Part shown: positions 26,075-33,823 of the stretch, piece after piece
Position numbering within the stretch: position 1 is the first letter of the stretch
Layout of the letters: each line of letters starts with the position of its first letter
NCBI GenBank assembly: GCA_000716465.1
Contig: JNWL01000026.1
Coordinates: forward strand, 18,015 to 82,014
DNA: 64,000 nucleotides
Direction of reading: 5' to 3'
DNA from: Streptomyces bikiniensis
GTDB lineage: Bacteria > Actinomycetota > Actinomycetes > Streptomycetales > Streptomycetaceae
Program-made: the position numbers and the translations under genes
The notes under the pieces: model-generated
Database searches by the model: none
The model's input: the letters and a program-made list of their open reading frames with translations, nothing else
Told to the model about the DNA's origin: nothing

Positions 26075-26225
26075 GGGTTCGTTACTGGCTAGTAACGGGT
26101 GGATAACCGCGTCATGGCGGGACGGGACCGAACGGGCACACAGGGTGCGTTCGAAGGGAGGGGAATGTCAGGAGATCGCCGGATGAATCCGGGCAGAACG
26201 CCGGGTTCGATTTACTGCAAGTAAC
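26075..26225 (-). promoter_or_regulatory. Duplicated operator upstream of DUF6230 operon
   Basis: Read on the minus strand, site A (26096-26075) is GTTACT-AGCC-AGTAAC-GAACCC and site B (26225-26203) is GTTACT-TGC-AGTAAAT-CGAACCC. Both share the dyad TTACT/AGTAA and the same downstream CGAACCC, in the same orientation, 129 bp apart. This pattern suggests duplicated binding sites for one regulator. Confidence 0.6.
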
Positions 26226-26226
26226 A

Positions 26227-26264
26227 GCGGCCGCGATTACCAAGTTTTGGTAAAGCGCGGCCGC
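26227..26264. terminator. Long interrupted hairpin
   Basis: Outer arms GCGGCCGCG / CGCGGCCGC and inner arms TTACCAA / TTGGTAA around a GTT loop. The inner dyad alone could also be a protein site. Confidence 0.5.
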
Positions 26265-26273
26265 CGTTTGTCA

Positions 26274-26310
26274 CCCCGCTGCCAAATCGCCGGGCGATTC
26301 GGCAGCGGGG
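26274..26310 (-). terminator. Terminator hairpin after thioredoxin-TPR gene
   Basis: Arms CCCCGCTGCC / GGCAGCGGGG extended by AATCGC / GCGATT with a CGG loop, 19 bp past the stop codon. Confidence 0.75.
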
Positions 26311-26328
26311 AACGGGGGTGGAGGACGC

Positions 26329-27294
26329 CTAGAACAACACGCGCGCGAGGGCCTGCCGGGCCGCCGTCACCCGCGGGTCGTCGGCGCCGATCACCTCGAA
26401 CAGCTCCAGGAGCCGCAGCCGCGCCGCGTCCCGGTCCTCACCGGCCGTGCGGCGCACGGTCTCCACCAGGCGCCCGAAGGCGTCCTGCACGTGGCCGCCC
26501 GCCAGATCGAGGTCGGCGGCGGCGAGCTGCGCGGTGACGTCGGCCGGGTTGTCGGCGGCGTTCCTGCGCACCGCGCCCGGGTCCAGGTCCTGCACGCGGG
26601 CGAGGAGTTCGGCCTGCGCGAGGCCCAGCTTGGCCTCCGGGTGGGCCGGGTCGTCGGCCAGCACGTTCTTGTACGCCTGGACGGCGCCCGCCAGGTCGCC
26701 CGCGTCGAGCGCGGTCATCGCCGCTTCGAGGAGGGAGTCGTACGGGCCGGCCGGGCGCGCGGCGGGGGCCGAGGGGTCGGCGTCCGCGTCCACGGCGATC
26801 CCGGTGAGGCCGAAGCGCTCCTCGCCGACCGCGATCAGCTGGTCGAGGGTCTCGCGGATCTGGGCCTCGGGCACCGCGCCCTGGAAGAGCGGCAGCGCCT
26901 GACCGGCGACCACCGCGAAAACGGCCGGAATTCCCTGGATGCCGAACTGCTGCATCAGCATCTGGTTGGCGTCGACGTCGATCTTCGCGAGCAGGAAGCG
27001 GCCGTTGTACTCGACGGCGAGCCGCTCCAGGAGGGGGCCGAGCTGCTTGCAGGGCTCGCACCACTCGGCCCAGAAGTCGAGGACGACCGGGACCTCGGCG
27101 GAACGCTGGAGCACATCGCGCTCGAAGCCCGCCTCGTCGACGTCGATCACCAGGGCGGACGGGGGCACGGCGGCGGATCCGCCCTGCCGGACGGCTTCGG
27201 CGCGCGCCTGCTCCGCCTTCGCCTTGGCCTCTCCGGCCGCCTTCACCGCGGCGAGGTCGACGACGCCGCTCATGGACATGTTTCGGGGCTGCAT
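26329..27294 (-). CDS. Thioredoxin-TPR protein, CnoX/YbbN-like co-chaperone
   Basis: 321 residues. The thioredoxin domain (about 45-160) has active site WCEPC (C79, C82) and the IPAVFAVVAGQ cis-Pro loop. The C-terminal TPR-like region (about 185-321) includes AMTALDAGDLAGAVQAYKNVLADDPAHPEAKLGLAQ. Such proteins hold oxidation-sensitive clients and pass them to chaperonins (E. coli CnoX), although the redox-competent CXXC here differs from the SXXC of E. coli. The N-terminus (1-40) is a charged extension. ATG 27294 has GGGGAGG 8 nt upstream. Confidence 0.85.
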   Translation of the reverse strand: MQPRNMSMSGVVDLAAVKAAGEAKAKAEQARAEAVRQGGSAAVPPSALVIDVDEAGFERDVLQRSAEVPVVLDFWAEWCEPCKQLGPLLERLAVEYNGRFLLAKIDVDANQMLMQQFGIQGIPAVFAVVAGQALPLFQGAVPEAQIRETLDQLIAVGEERFGLTGIAVDADADPSAPAARPAGPYDSLLEAAMTALDAGDLAGAVQAYKNVLADDPAHPEAKLGLAQAELLARVQDLDPGAVRRNAADNPADVTAQLAAADLDLAGGHVQDAFGRLVETVRRTAGEDRDAARLRLLELFEVIGADDPRVTAARQALARVLF

Positions 27295-27601
27295 GGCTAC
27301 ATCCTCCCCCTTCCGCGCGCGTAACCGTTAAGCCGTGGCCGAACCGCGCCGTCCACCCGCCTCCCGCCGGTGTGCGAGACGCGTGGACGGCACGGCTGCC
27401 CGTCTTCTGCCGTCTGGTCCGCGCCGGGTCCCCACCCGGCGCCGTGGTTGTCGCTCAGGCCGCTCCATGCCTTTCGCTACGGGTCGTAGCGTAACTGCCG
27501 GGACGGAGGCGGCGGGAGGCCGCACGGGCGTTCCGCGCGGTGAACTGCCTCACATCGCGGCCCTCTGGCGCCGTACCTACCGGCGGGTATGGTCGACGTT
27601 C
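27295..27601. other. Divergent intergenic region
   Basis: 307 bp between the thioredoxin-TPR gene (minus) and a TetR gene (plus). The minus-strand leader carries a good SD. The plus-strand end carries a leaderless-type -10, TATGGT at 27588-27593. Nothing else recognised. Confidence 0.5.
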
Positions 27602-28246
27602 ATGTGTAGCCGCACCAACCCCCGCAGCAGCCGTACCGGGCGCCCCCGCTCCACCGAGGCCGACGCGGCCATCCTGGAGGCGACCCGCGCGGCCCTGGTC
27701 GAGCTGGGCTGGTCCAAGCTCACGATGGGGGACGTCGCCGGCCGCGCCGGGGTTGCGAAGACGACCCTGTACCGCCGCTGGGGCAACAAGAGCGAGCTGG
27801 TGGTGGACGCGGTCGCCGTCCTCTTCGACGAACTCGAACTCCCCGACCTGGGCTCGCTCCGGGCCGACGTCGAGCACGTGGTGCTCCAGTTCGCGGCGCT
27901 CCTCGAACGCCCCGAGACCAAGACGGCCCTGATGGCGGTGGTCGCCGAGTCGACCCGGGACGAGCCGCTGCGCCGGCGCATCCGCGCCTCCATCGTCGAC
28001 CGCCAGAAGCGGCTCGTCCTGGAGGGCCGGATGCGGGCGCAGCGGCGCGGCGAACTCCCGGCCGACCGCGACCTGCCGGCCGTCGGCGCCACCGACGACC
28101 TGATCTTCGACGTGATCGCGGGCGCGGTCGTGCACCGCGCCCTGGTCAGCGCCGAGCCGGTGGACGGGCCGTGGGTGGCGCGCCTGTCGGCCCTCCTGGT
28201 GGGAGGCCTGGGCGCGGCGGCGACGGCCGGGACCCCGAACGCGTGA
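27602..28246 (+). CDS. TetR-family transcriptional regulator
   Basis: 214 residues. The HTH lies at about 20-68: GRPRSTEADAAILEATRAALVELGWSKLTMGDVAGRAGVAKTTLYRRWGNKSELV (shown only as segments GWSKLTMGDVAGRAGVAKTT and LYRRWGNKSELV). The C-terminal domain has the TetR_C layout ending ALLVGGLGAAA. ATG 27602 lies 8 nt after TATGGT with no SD, consistent with a leaderless mRNA. It is convergent with icmA. Its target is not evident; the palindrome before icmA (30004-30027) is one candidate. Confidence 0.82.
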   Translation: MCSRTNPRSSRTGRPRSTEADAAILEATRAALVELGWSKLTMGDVAGRAGVAKTTLYRRWGNKSELVVDAVAVLFDELELPDLGSLRADVEHVVLQFAALLERPETKTALMAVVAESTRDEPLRRRIRASIVDRQKRLVLEGRMRAQRRGELPADRDLPAVGATDDLIFDVIAGAVVHRALVSAEPVDGPWVARLSALLVGGLGAAATAGTPNA

Positions 28247-28276
28247 GGGGCGGTACGGGAAGACCCGTACCGCCCC
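28247..28276. terminator. Bidirectional terminator between tetR and icmA
   Basis: Perfect 13-bp stem GGGGCGGTACGGG / CCCGTACCGCCCC with AAGA loop between convergent genes. Confidence 0.8.
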
Positions 28277-28295
28277 CGCCGTGCGCCGGGACGCC

Positions 28296-29996
28296 TCAGA
28301 AGCCCGGGGGCTCCGTGTAGACGCCCCACTCGTCGCGCAGGGCGTCGCAGATCTCGCCGAGGGTGGCCTCGGCGCGGACGGCCTCCAGCATCGGCGCGAT
28401 CATGTTCGAGCCGTCGCGGGCGGCGGCCAGCATGGCGTCGAGCGCGGCGCGGACCTCGGCGTCGTCCCGGCGCGCCTTGCGCTCGCCGAGGATGCGGACC
28501 TGCTCGCGCTCGACCTCGTGGCTGACCCGCAGGATCTCCAGGTCGCCGGTGACCGAGCCGTGGTGCACGTTGACGCCGACGACCCGCTTGTCGCCCTTCT
28601 CCAGGGCGCGCTGGTACTGGAAGGCGGACTCGGCGATCTCGCCGGTGAACCAGCCGTCCTCGATGCCGCGCAGGATGCCGGAGGTGATCGGGCCGATGGG
28701 GTGCCGCCCGTCCGGATGGGCGCGGCGGCCGCGCTCCTTGATCTGGTCGAAGATCCGCTCGGCGTCGGCCTCGATGCGGTCGGTGAGCTGCTCGACGTAC
28801 CAGGAACCGCCCAGCGGGTCCGCGACGTTGGCGACGCCGGTCTCCTCCATGAGCACCTGCTGGGTGCGCAGGGCGATCTCGGCGGCCTGCTCGCTGGGGA
28901 GCGCCAGGGTCTCGTCGAGGGCGTTGGTGTGGAGGGAGTTGGTGCCGCCGAGGACGGCGGAGAGGGCCTCGACCGCGGTGCGCACGACGTTGTTGTACGG
29001 CTGCTGGGCGGTGAGGGAGACGCCGGCGGTCTGGGTGTGGAAGCGGAGCCACTGCGCCTTGTCGGTCTTCGCGCCGTACACCTCCTTCATCCAGCGGGCC
29101 CAGATCCGGCGGGCCGCGCGGAACTTGGCGATCTCCTCGAAGAAGTCGAGGTGCGCGTCGAAGAAGAAGGAGAGGCCGGGGGCGAAGACGTCGACGTCGA
29201 GGCCGCGGGAGAGGCCGAGCTCCACGTAGCCGAAGCCGTCCGCGAGGGTGTACGCCAGCTCCTGCGCGGCCGTCGCCCCGGCCTCGCGGATGTGGTAGCC
29301 GGAGACGGAGAGCGGCTTGTACGCGGGGATCTTCGCCGCGCAGTGCTCCATCAGGTCTCCGATGAGGCGCAGATGGGGCTCGGGCTCGAAGAGCCACTCC
29401 TTCTGCGCGATGTACTCCTTGAAGATGTCGGTCTGGAGCGTGCCGTTGAGCACGGCCGGGTCGACGCCCTGGCGCTCGGCGGCGACGAGGTACATGCAGA
29501 AGGCCGGGACGGCGGGCCCGGAGATCGTCATGGACGTCGTGACGTCGCCGAGCGGGATGTCCTTGAAGAGGACCTCCATGTCGGCGGCGGAGTCGATGGC
29601 GACGCCGCAGTGGCCGACCTCGCCCAAGGAGCGGGGGTCGTCGGAGTCGCGGCCCATGAGGGTGGGCATGTCGAAGGCGACGGAGAGGCCGCCGCCGCCG
29701 GCGGCCAGGATCATCTTGTACCGCTCGTTGGTCTGCTCGGCGTTGCCGAAGCCGGCGAATTGGCGGATGGTCCAGGTCCGGCCGCGGTAGCCGGTCGGGT
29801 GGAGCCCCCGGGTGAAGGGGTACTCGCCGGGCCAGCCGATGCGCTCGAACCCCTCGTAGGTGTCCCCGGGCCGGGGCCCGTAGACGGGCTCGACGGCGTC
29901 GCCGGAGAGCGTGGTGAAGTCGGCGTCCCGCTTGCGGGCCTTGTCGTAACGGGCCTGCCAGCGACGGCGGCCTTCCTCGATGGCGTCAGCGTCCAT
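28296..29996 (-). CDS. icmA: Isobutyryl-CoA mutase large subunit
   Basis: 566 residues, the length of IcmA and shorter than methylmalonyl-CoA mutase because the B12 domain is on a separate small subunit. It interconverts isobutyryl-CoA and n-butyryl-CoA with adenosylcobalamin. The two residues that distinguish isobutyryl-CoA from methylmalonyl-CoA mutase are both the ICM form: F80 (TWTIRQFAGFGNAEQ) and Q198 (KEYIAQKEW). The small subunit IcmB is not in this window. MeaB, epimerase and adenosyltransferase genes lie nearby. The start ATG 29996 sits 6 nt after a -10 box inside a 24-bp palindrome, so it is probably leaderless and repressed. Confidence 0.93.
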   Translation of the reverse strand: MDADAIEEGRRRWQARYDKARKRDADFTTLSGDAVEPVYGPRPGDTYEGFERIGWPGEYPFTRGLHPTGYRGRTWTIRQFAGFGNAEQTNERYKMILAAGGGGLSVAFDMPTLMGRDSDDPRSLGEVGHCGVAIDSAADMEVLFKDIPLGDVTTSMTISGPAVPAFCMYLVAAERQGVDPAVLNGTLQTDIFKEYIAQKEWLFEPEPHLRLIGDLMEHCAAKIPAYKPLSVSGYHIREAGATAAQELAYTLADGFGYVELGLSRGLDVDVFAPGLSFFFDAHLDFFEEIAKFRAARRIWARWMKEVYGAKTDKAQWLRFHTQTAGVSLTAQQPYNNVVRTAVEALSAVLGGTNSLHTNALDETLALPSEQAAEIALRTQQVLMEETGVANVADPLGGSWYVEQLTDRIEADAERIFDQIKERGRRAHPDGRHPIGPITSGILRGIEDGWFTGEIAESAFQYQRALEKGDKRVVGVNVHHGSVTGDLEILRVSHEVEREQVRILGERKARRDDAEVRAALDAMLAAARDGSNMIAPMLEAVRAEATLGEICDALRDEWGVYTEPPGF

Positions 29997-30002
29997 GCTC
30001 CG

Positions 30003-30032
30003 AATTTACTAGGACGTCCTAGTAAATGTCGA
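30003..30032 (-). promoter_or_regulatory. icmA promoter with perfect 24-bp operator
   Basis: The palindrome ATTTACTAGGAC / GTCCTAGTAAAT (30004-30027) fills the 18-bp spacer and most of the -10 of a promoter with -35 TCGACA (30032-30027) and -10 TAAATT (30008-30003). Six bases then lead to ATG 29996. This is a textbook repressor site. Confidence 0.75.
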
Positions 30033-30067
30033 TGGCAGACCCCGCGCCGGTGTGGCGCGGGGTGGGG

Positions 30068-30400
30068 TTACGCCTTGACCGGGACCGGCTGCGCGCCGCT
30101 GACCAGCGGAAGCGTCTCGCGGTAGATCCTGCGCTCGACGAAGAAGGCGGCGAACGGGATGGTCCCGGAGACCAGCACCCACAGGAGCTTGCCGAAGGGC
30201 CAGCGCGCCTTGGAACCCAGGTCGAAGGCGAAGACCAGGTAGACGATGTAGAGGACGCCGTGGGTCTGGGAGACCGCGAAGGTGAGGTCCTCGCCCGTGT
30301 GGAAGCCGTACTTGGCGACCATGCACGCGCACAGGATGAGGAGCATGACCGCGGTCACGTACGCCATGACGCGGTAGCGGGTCAGCACGCTGGATTTCAT
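30068..30400 (-). CDS. DUF3817 membrane protein (copy 1)
   Basis: 110 residues, with three TM segments (VMAYVTAVMLLILCACMVAKYGF; SQTHGVLYIVYLVFAFDLG; LLWVLVSGTIPFAAFFVE). The HG(V/I)L(Y/F)(I/V)(V/L)YL motif after TM1 and FFVERR end are DUF3817 hallmarks. A leaderless-type TACGCT (30413-30408) lies 7 nt before ATG 30400. It lies between icmA and a MarR gene. A second copy is at 34114. Function unknown. Confidence 0.82.
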   Translation of the reverse strand: MKSSVLTRYRVMAYVTAVMLLILCACMVAKYGFHTGEDLTFAVSQTHGVLYIVYLVFAFDLGSKARWPFGKLLWVLVSGTIPFAAFFVERRIYRETLPLVSGAQPVPVKA

Positions 30401-30443
30401 GGCGTCGAGCGTAACCGTACGTTCCGGGCGATCTTCGGGCGGG

Positions 30444-30953
30444 TCAGGCCTCGTCGAAGTCGTTCGCCGCCACCCGGAGGGGGCGGAGCATCGCGAAGAT
30501 CTCGGCGCACTCCTCGGCGTCGTACGCGCCGAGGCCGAAGTCCATCTCCATCAGGTCGCGGGTCGCCGCCTCGACCACCTCGCGTCCCTTGCCGGTGATG
30601 GTGGCGAGGGTGCCGCGGCCGTCGTTGGGGTTGGGGCGCTTGGCGACGAGACCGGACTTCACCAGCCGGTCGACCGTGTTCGTCACCGAGGTGGGGTGCA
30701 CCATCAGCCGCTCGCCGATCTTGGACATCGGCAGCTCGCCCTCCTTGGAGAAGGTGAGCAGGACCAGGGCCTCGTACCGCGCGAAGGTCAGGCCGTACGG
30801 CTTGACGACGGCGTCGACCTCCGCGAGGAGGATCTGGTGGGCGCGCATGATCGAGGTGATGGCCGCCATCGAGGGGACCGGGCCCCAGCGCTTCTGCCAG
30901 AGTTCGTCGGCGCGGGCGATGGGGTCGAAGGGGAGACTGAGCGGCTTCGGCAC
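30444..30953 (-). CDS. MarR-family transcriptional regulator
   Basis: 169 residues. The winged helix (about 50-125) reads LTFARYEALVLLTFSKEGELPMSKIGERLM, VHPTSVTNTVDRLVKSGLVAKRPNPNDGRGTLATITGKGREVVE (given in segments). GTG 30953 is 6 nt after -10 TAAGGT (30965-30960), whose TAA is also the stop codon of the upstream MFS gene. The DUF3817 gene follows after 43 bp with its own promoter. Target unknown; an acyl-CoA-linked role is possible from the neighbourhood. Confidence 0.85.
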   Translation of the reverse strand: MPKPLSLPFDPIARADELWQKRWGPVPSMAAITSIMRAHQILLAEVDAVVKPYGLTFARYEALVLLTFSKEGELPMSKIGERLMVHPTSVTNTVDRLVKSGLVAKRPNPNDGRGTLATITGKGREVVEAATRDLMEMDFGLGAYDAEECAEIFAMLRPLRVAANDFDEA

Positions 30954-30962
30954 GCGTCGACC

Positions 30963-32690
30963 TTACCCATGGGGAACATGGCGGTCAGCCCCGTCTCGTC
31001 CTTCGGTCGCCCGCAGCTCCGCGGCGGCGGCGAGGAGGCAGAGGGTCCCGACGACCCCGGCGCCCGCGACGACCGCGTGCACGGGGACGAACTCGGCCGC
31101 GAGCCCGGCGCCCGCCATGCCGACGCCCTGGACGGTCATCGTGCCCGCCGTCATCAGGGTCATGGCCCTCCCCCGCCGCTCCTCGGGGACGGCGGCGACG
31201 AACCGGGCGTCGAGGCCGAGGGTGTACGCGCCGGTGGCGCCGGCCAGGAAGAGCGCGGCGGCCGCGGGGGCGACGCCGGGCCGGACGGCGTACAGGAGGT
31301 AGGGCAGCACGCCGGTGACGGCGAGCGGCAGCACGAGCCGGGAGCGGGCGGCGGCGGAGAGGAACGAGCCGGCGAGCAGCTCGCCCGTGATGGTGCCGAC
31401 GGGCAGCGCGCACATGAGGAGGCCGAGGGCGGCGGTGGAGACGCCGATCTCGTCGGCGTAGGGGGCGGCCAGTGCCTCCGGTACGACGGCGAAGAGCGGC
31501 GGCACCCAGAACATCACCATCAGGGCGCGCACGCGCCGGTCGCGGAGGACCGCCCAGGTGCCGGCGAGGCCGCTCTCCCCGTCCCCGCCGCCGCGGGCGG
31601 GGCGGCGGACGGTGCCGAGGCGGAGCAGCAGCGCCGAGGCGAGGAAGGTGGCGGCGGTGACGGCGAGGGCGCCGCGCGGCGGGACGACGGTGAGGAGGAG
31701 GCCGCCGGCGGCGAACCCGGCGAGCAGGGCGCTCTGGGAGACGATCCGCAGGAGGGAGCGGCCGAGGACGAAGAGGTCGCCCTCGCCGAGGATGTCGGCG
31801 AGGGTCGCCGTGCGGGTGCCGTGGAAGACGGGCGAGACGACGGCGATGGCGCAGCGCAGCGCGAGCAGGGCGGCGACGGGGGTGGCGGGGACGGTCATCA
31901 GGACGACGCAGGCGGCGCAGACGAGGTCGCAGACGACGAGGATCCGGCGGGGCGGGAAGCGGTCGGCGAGACCGGCGAGGAGGGTGCCGCCGACGAGGTA
32001 GGGGAGGAAGCCGAGGGCGAAGGTGAGGGAGGAGAGGAGCGGGGAGCGGGTGAGGTCGTAGACGAGCACGGTGAGCGCGAGCTCGCTGACGACGACCCCG
32101 AGCAGGGAGAACAGGTGCGCCACGAACACGAACCGGAACTCCCGCACCCGGAAGACGGCCCCGTACCCGGGGGCGGGCGGGACCGGCCCCGGGGCCGCGA
32201 CGGGGGCCGGGCCGCCGGGGGCGGACGCGGGCGCGGCCGTCGGGCCGCCGACGGACACGGACGCGGGCGCCACGAGGCCCGGGGCCGCCGGCCCGACGGC
32301 GGACGCGGGGGCGGACGGCCCGGCGGCCTCCGGCCGGCCGGCGGGCACGGACGCGGGCGCGGGCGCCACGGGGCCCGGGGCCGCCGGCCCGACGGCGGAC
32401 GCGGGGGCGGACGGCCCGGCGGCATCCGGCCGGCAGGCGGACGCGGGCGCGGGCGCCCCGGCCGGTATGGGGACGGGCTCCCCGACCGGTGCGGGAGCGG
32501 GCGTGCCTGCCGGTGCGAGCGGGGGCGCGCCCGCCGGTGCAAGAGCGGGCGTGGCCGCCGGTACGGGTGCGGGCTCCCCCGCCGGTCCGGCAGCAGGCGT
32601 GCCCGCCGGGACAGGAGCGGGCTCCCCCGCCGGTCCAGGCGCGGGCGTGGCCGTCGGTGCGGAGGTGTCCGGGGTGTCGGGTTTCGGCAT
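30963..32690 (-). CDS. MFS transporter with long Pro/Ala-rich N-terminal extension
   Basis: 575 residues. Residues about 180-565 are an MFS core of the DHA3/antibiotic-efflux kind (VFVAHLFSLLGVVVSELALTVLVYDLT; LAGLADRFPPRRILVVCDLV as motif A; about 12 TM). Residues 1-about 175 are Pro/Ala/Gly repeats (PAPVPAGTPA, GPSAPASAVGPAAPG) with no family, so MFS similarity starts unusually late. ATG 32690 is the only clear start of the open frame, but GTG/ATG codons nearer the core cannot be excluded; the frame coding the tail could be a non-translated leader. Divergent from an ArsR-type regulator, which probably controls it. Substrate unknown. Confidence 0.78.
   Translation of the reverse strand: MPKPDTPDTSAPTATPAPGPAGEPAPVPAGTPAAGPAGEPAPVPAATPALAPAGAPPLAPAGTPAPAPVGEPVPIPAGAPAPASACRPDAAGPSAPASAVGPAAPGPVAPAPASVPAGRPEAAGPSAPASAVGPAAPGLVAPASVSVGGPTAAPASAPGGPAPVAAPGPVPPAPGYGAVFRVREFRFVFVAHLFSLLGVVVSELALTVLVYDLTRSPLLSSLTFALGFLPYLVGGTLLAGLADRFPPRRILVVCDLVCAACVVLMTVPATPVAALLALRCAIAVVSPVFHGTRTATLADILGEGDLFVLGRSLLRIVSQSALLAGFAAGGLLLTVVPPRGALAVTAATFLASALLLRLGTVRRPARGGGDGESGLAGTWAVLRDRRVRALMVMFWVPPLFAVVPEALAAPYADEIGVSTAALGLLMCALPVGTITGELLAGSFLSAAARSRLVLPLAVTGVLPYLLYAVRPGVAPAAAALFLAGATGAYTLGLDARFVAAVPEERRGRAMTLMTAGTMTVQGVGMAGAGLAAEFVPVHAVVAGAGVVGTLCLLAAAAELRATEGRDGADRHVPHG
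32281..32431. repeat. 96-bp-period direct repeat in MFS N-terminus
   Basis: A segment of about 55 bp starting GGGGCCGCCGGCCCGACGG occurs at 32281 and at 32377, with a 96-bp period (32 codons, frame kept). Confidence 0.8.
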
Positions 32691-32761
32691 GGGCGCAGAC
32701 TGCCGTCGAGGGGGCGGGGAGGCCTAGACTTTCGGGTCCAGGCGAATCTTCCGGAGGGGCC

Positions 32762-33754
32762 GTGCCGTACCACCTGCGCTTCGGGGAGGCCGACACGCTG
32801 CGCATCCGGTTCGCCGTCTCGCCGCTGTGGGAGGCGCACTCCGCCGTGCGGGTCCTCGCCCGGCCCCGGCAGCAGGGGTACCACCTGCCCTGGATGCGCC
32901 GGATCGCGGGCGCCGCGCGGGGTCTCGACCTGGCGCCGCTGCACCTGCTGATGCCGGCGCGCGGGCACAGCCCGGACTTCCTGTACCCGCCGCCGCTGGG
33001 GCCCGCCGCCTCCTTCGAGGAGGAGATCGAGGCCGTGCGGAGGACCGATCCGGCGCTCGCCCTGCACGACTTCGAGCGGGCGCTCGCCGCGACCCCGGGG
33101 GCGGCGGAGACCGAGGAGGGGCGGCGGATGCTCGCGGACCCCGCCGGCGCGGTGGGACGGCTCGCCGAGCTGCTGCGGGCCGCCTGGGAGGCGCTGGTGG
33201 CGCCCGACTGGCCCCGGCTGCGGGCGCTCCTGGAGGCGGACGTGGCGTACCACTCGCGGCGGCTCGCGGAGGGCGGCCTCGAACGGCTCCTGGGCGAGCT
33301 GCACCCGTCCTTCGCCTGGGCGGCGGAGACGGCCACGCTCCGGGTGGACTACCACGGCGAGCACGTGCGGCCGCTGGACGGCCAGGGCCTCGTCCTGATG
33401 CCGTCCGTGTTCACCTGGCCCGACGTGGTGAGCGGGTTCGACCCGCCGTGGCAGCCGACGGTGGTGTATCCGGCGCGCGGGATCGGCGGGCTGTGGACGG
33501 ACGCCCGGGACCGCACCCCGGAGGCCCTGGGGCGGCTCCTCGGCCCGGTGCGGGCGGACGTGCTGTGCGCCCTGACGGAGCCGATGGGGACCACGGCGCT
33601 CGCCCGTCTCCTCGGCCGGGCCCCCTCGACCGTCTCGGCGCACCTGGCGGTGCTGCGGGACGCGGGACTCCTCGCCTCCCGGCGCTACGGCCACCAGGTG
33701 CTGTACGAGCGGACCCCGCTGGGGCTCGCGGTGTCGCAGCCCGGAGGGGAATGA
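32762..33754 (+). CDS. ArsR-type winged-helix regulator with large N-terminal domain
   Basis: 330 residues. The C-terminal winged helix (about 255-320) has TTALARLLGRAPSTVSAHLAVLRDAGLLASRRYGHQVLYERTPLG in ArsR style (segments shown). Residues 1-about 240 match the domain seen in Streptomyces ArsR-like proteins of the DUF5937 type (LRIRFAVSPLWEAHSAVRVL at the N-terminus). GTG 32762 has GGAGGGG 3-4 nt upstream, and TAGACT at 32726 can be its -10. The divergent MFS gene is 71 bp away, the usual repressor/exporter layout. Confidence 0.82.
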   Translation: MPYHLRFGEADTLRIRFAVSPLWEAHSAVRVLARPRQQGYHLPWMRRIAGAARGLDLAPLHLLMPARGHSPDFLYPPPLGPAASFEEEIEAVRRTDPALALHDFERALAATPGAAETEEGRRMLADPAGAVGRLAELLRAAWEALVAPDWPRLRALLEADVAYHSRRLAEGGLERLLGELHPSFAWAAETATLRVDYHGEHVRPLDGQGLVLMPSVFTWPDVVSGFDPPWQPTVVYPARGIGGLWTDARDRTPEALGRLLGPVRADVLCALTEPMGTTALARLLGRAPSTVSAHLAVLRDAGLLASRRYGHQVLYERTPLGLAVSQPGGE

Positions 33755-33758
33755 CCGA

Positions 33759-33786
33759 CCCCCGCCCCGGAGGACCCGGGCGGGGG
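33759..33786. terminator. Terminator between convergent genes
   Basis: CCCCCGCCC / GGGCGGGGG hairpin directly after the ArsR-type stop. Confidence 0.7.
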
Positions 33787-33823
33787 CTTCGTACGGGGAC
33801 GGGGGCGCTCGGCCCTCCGGGCG

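Larger units (their letters stand above)
25729..26328. other. 600-bp regulatory gap upstream of DUF6230 operon
   Basis: No gene is supported. From right to left it holds two hairpins (26274-26310 and 26227-26264) that end the thioredoxin-TPR transcript, two related operator-like elements (26203-26225 and 26075-26096), and about 340 bp of ordinary leader with no clear feature down to the DUF6230 start. Confidence 0.6.
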
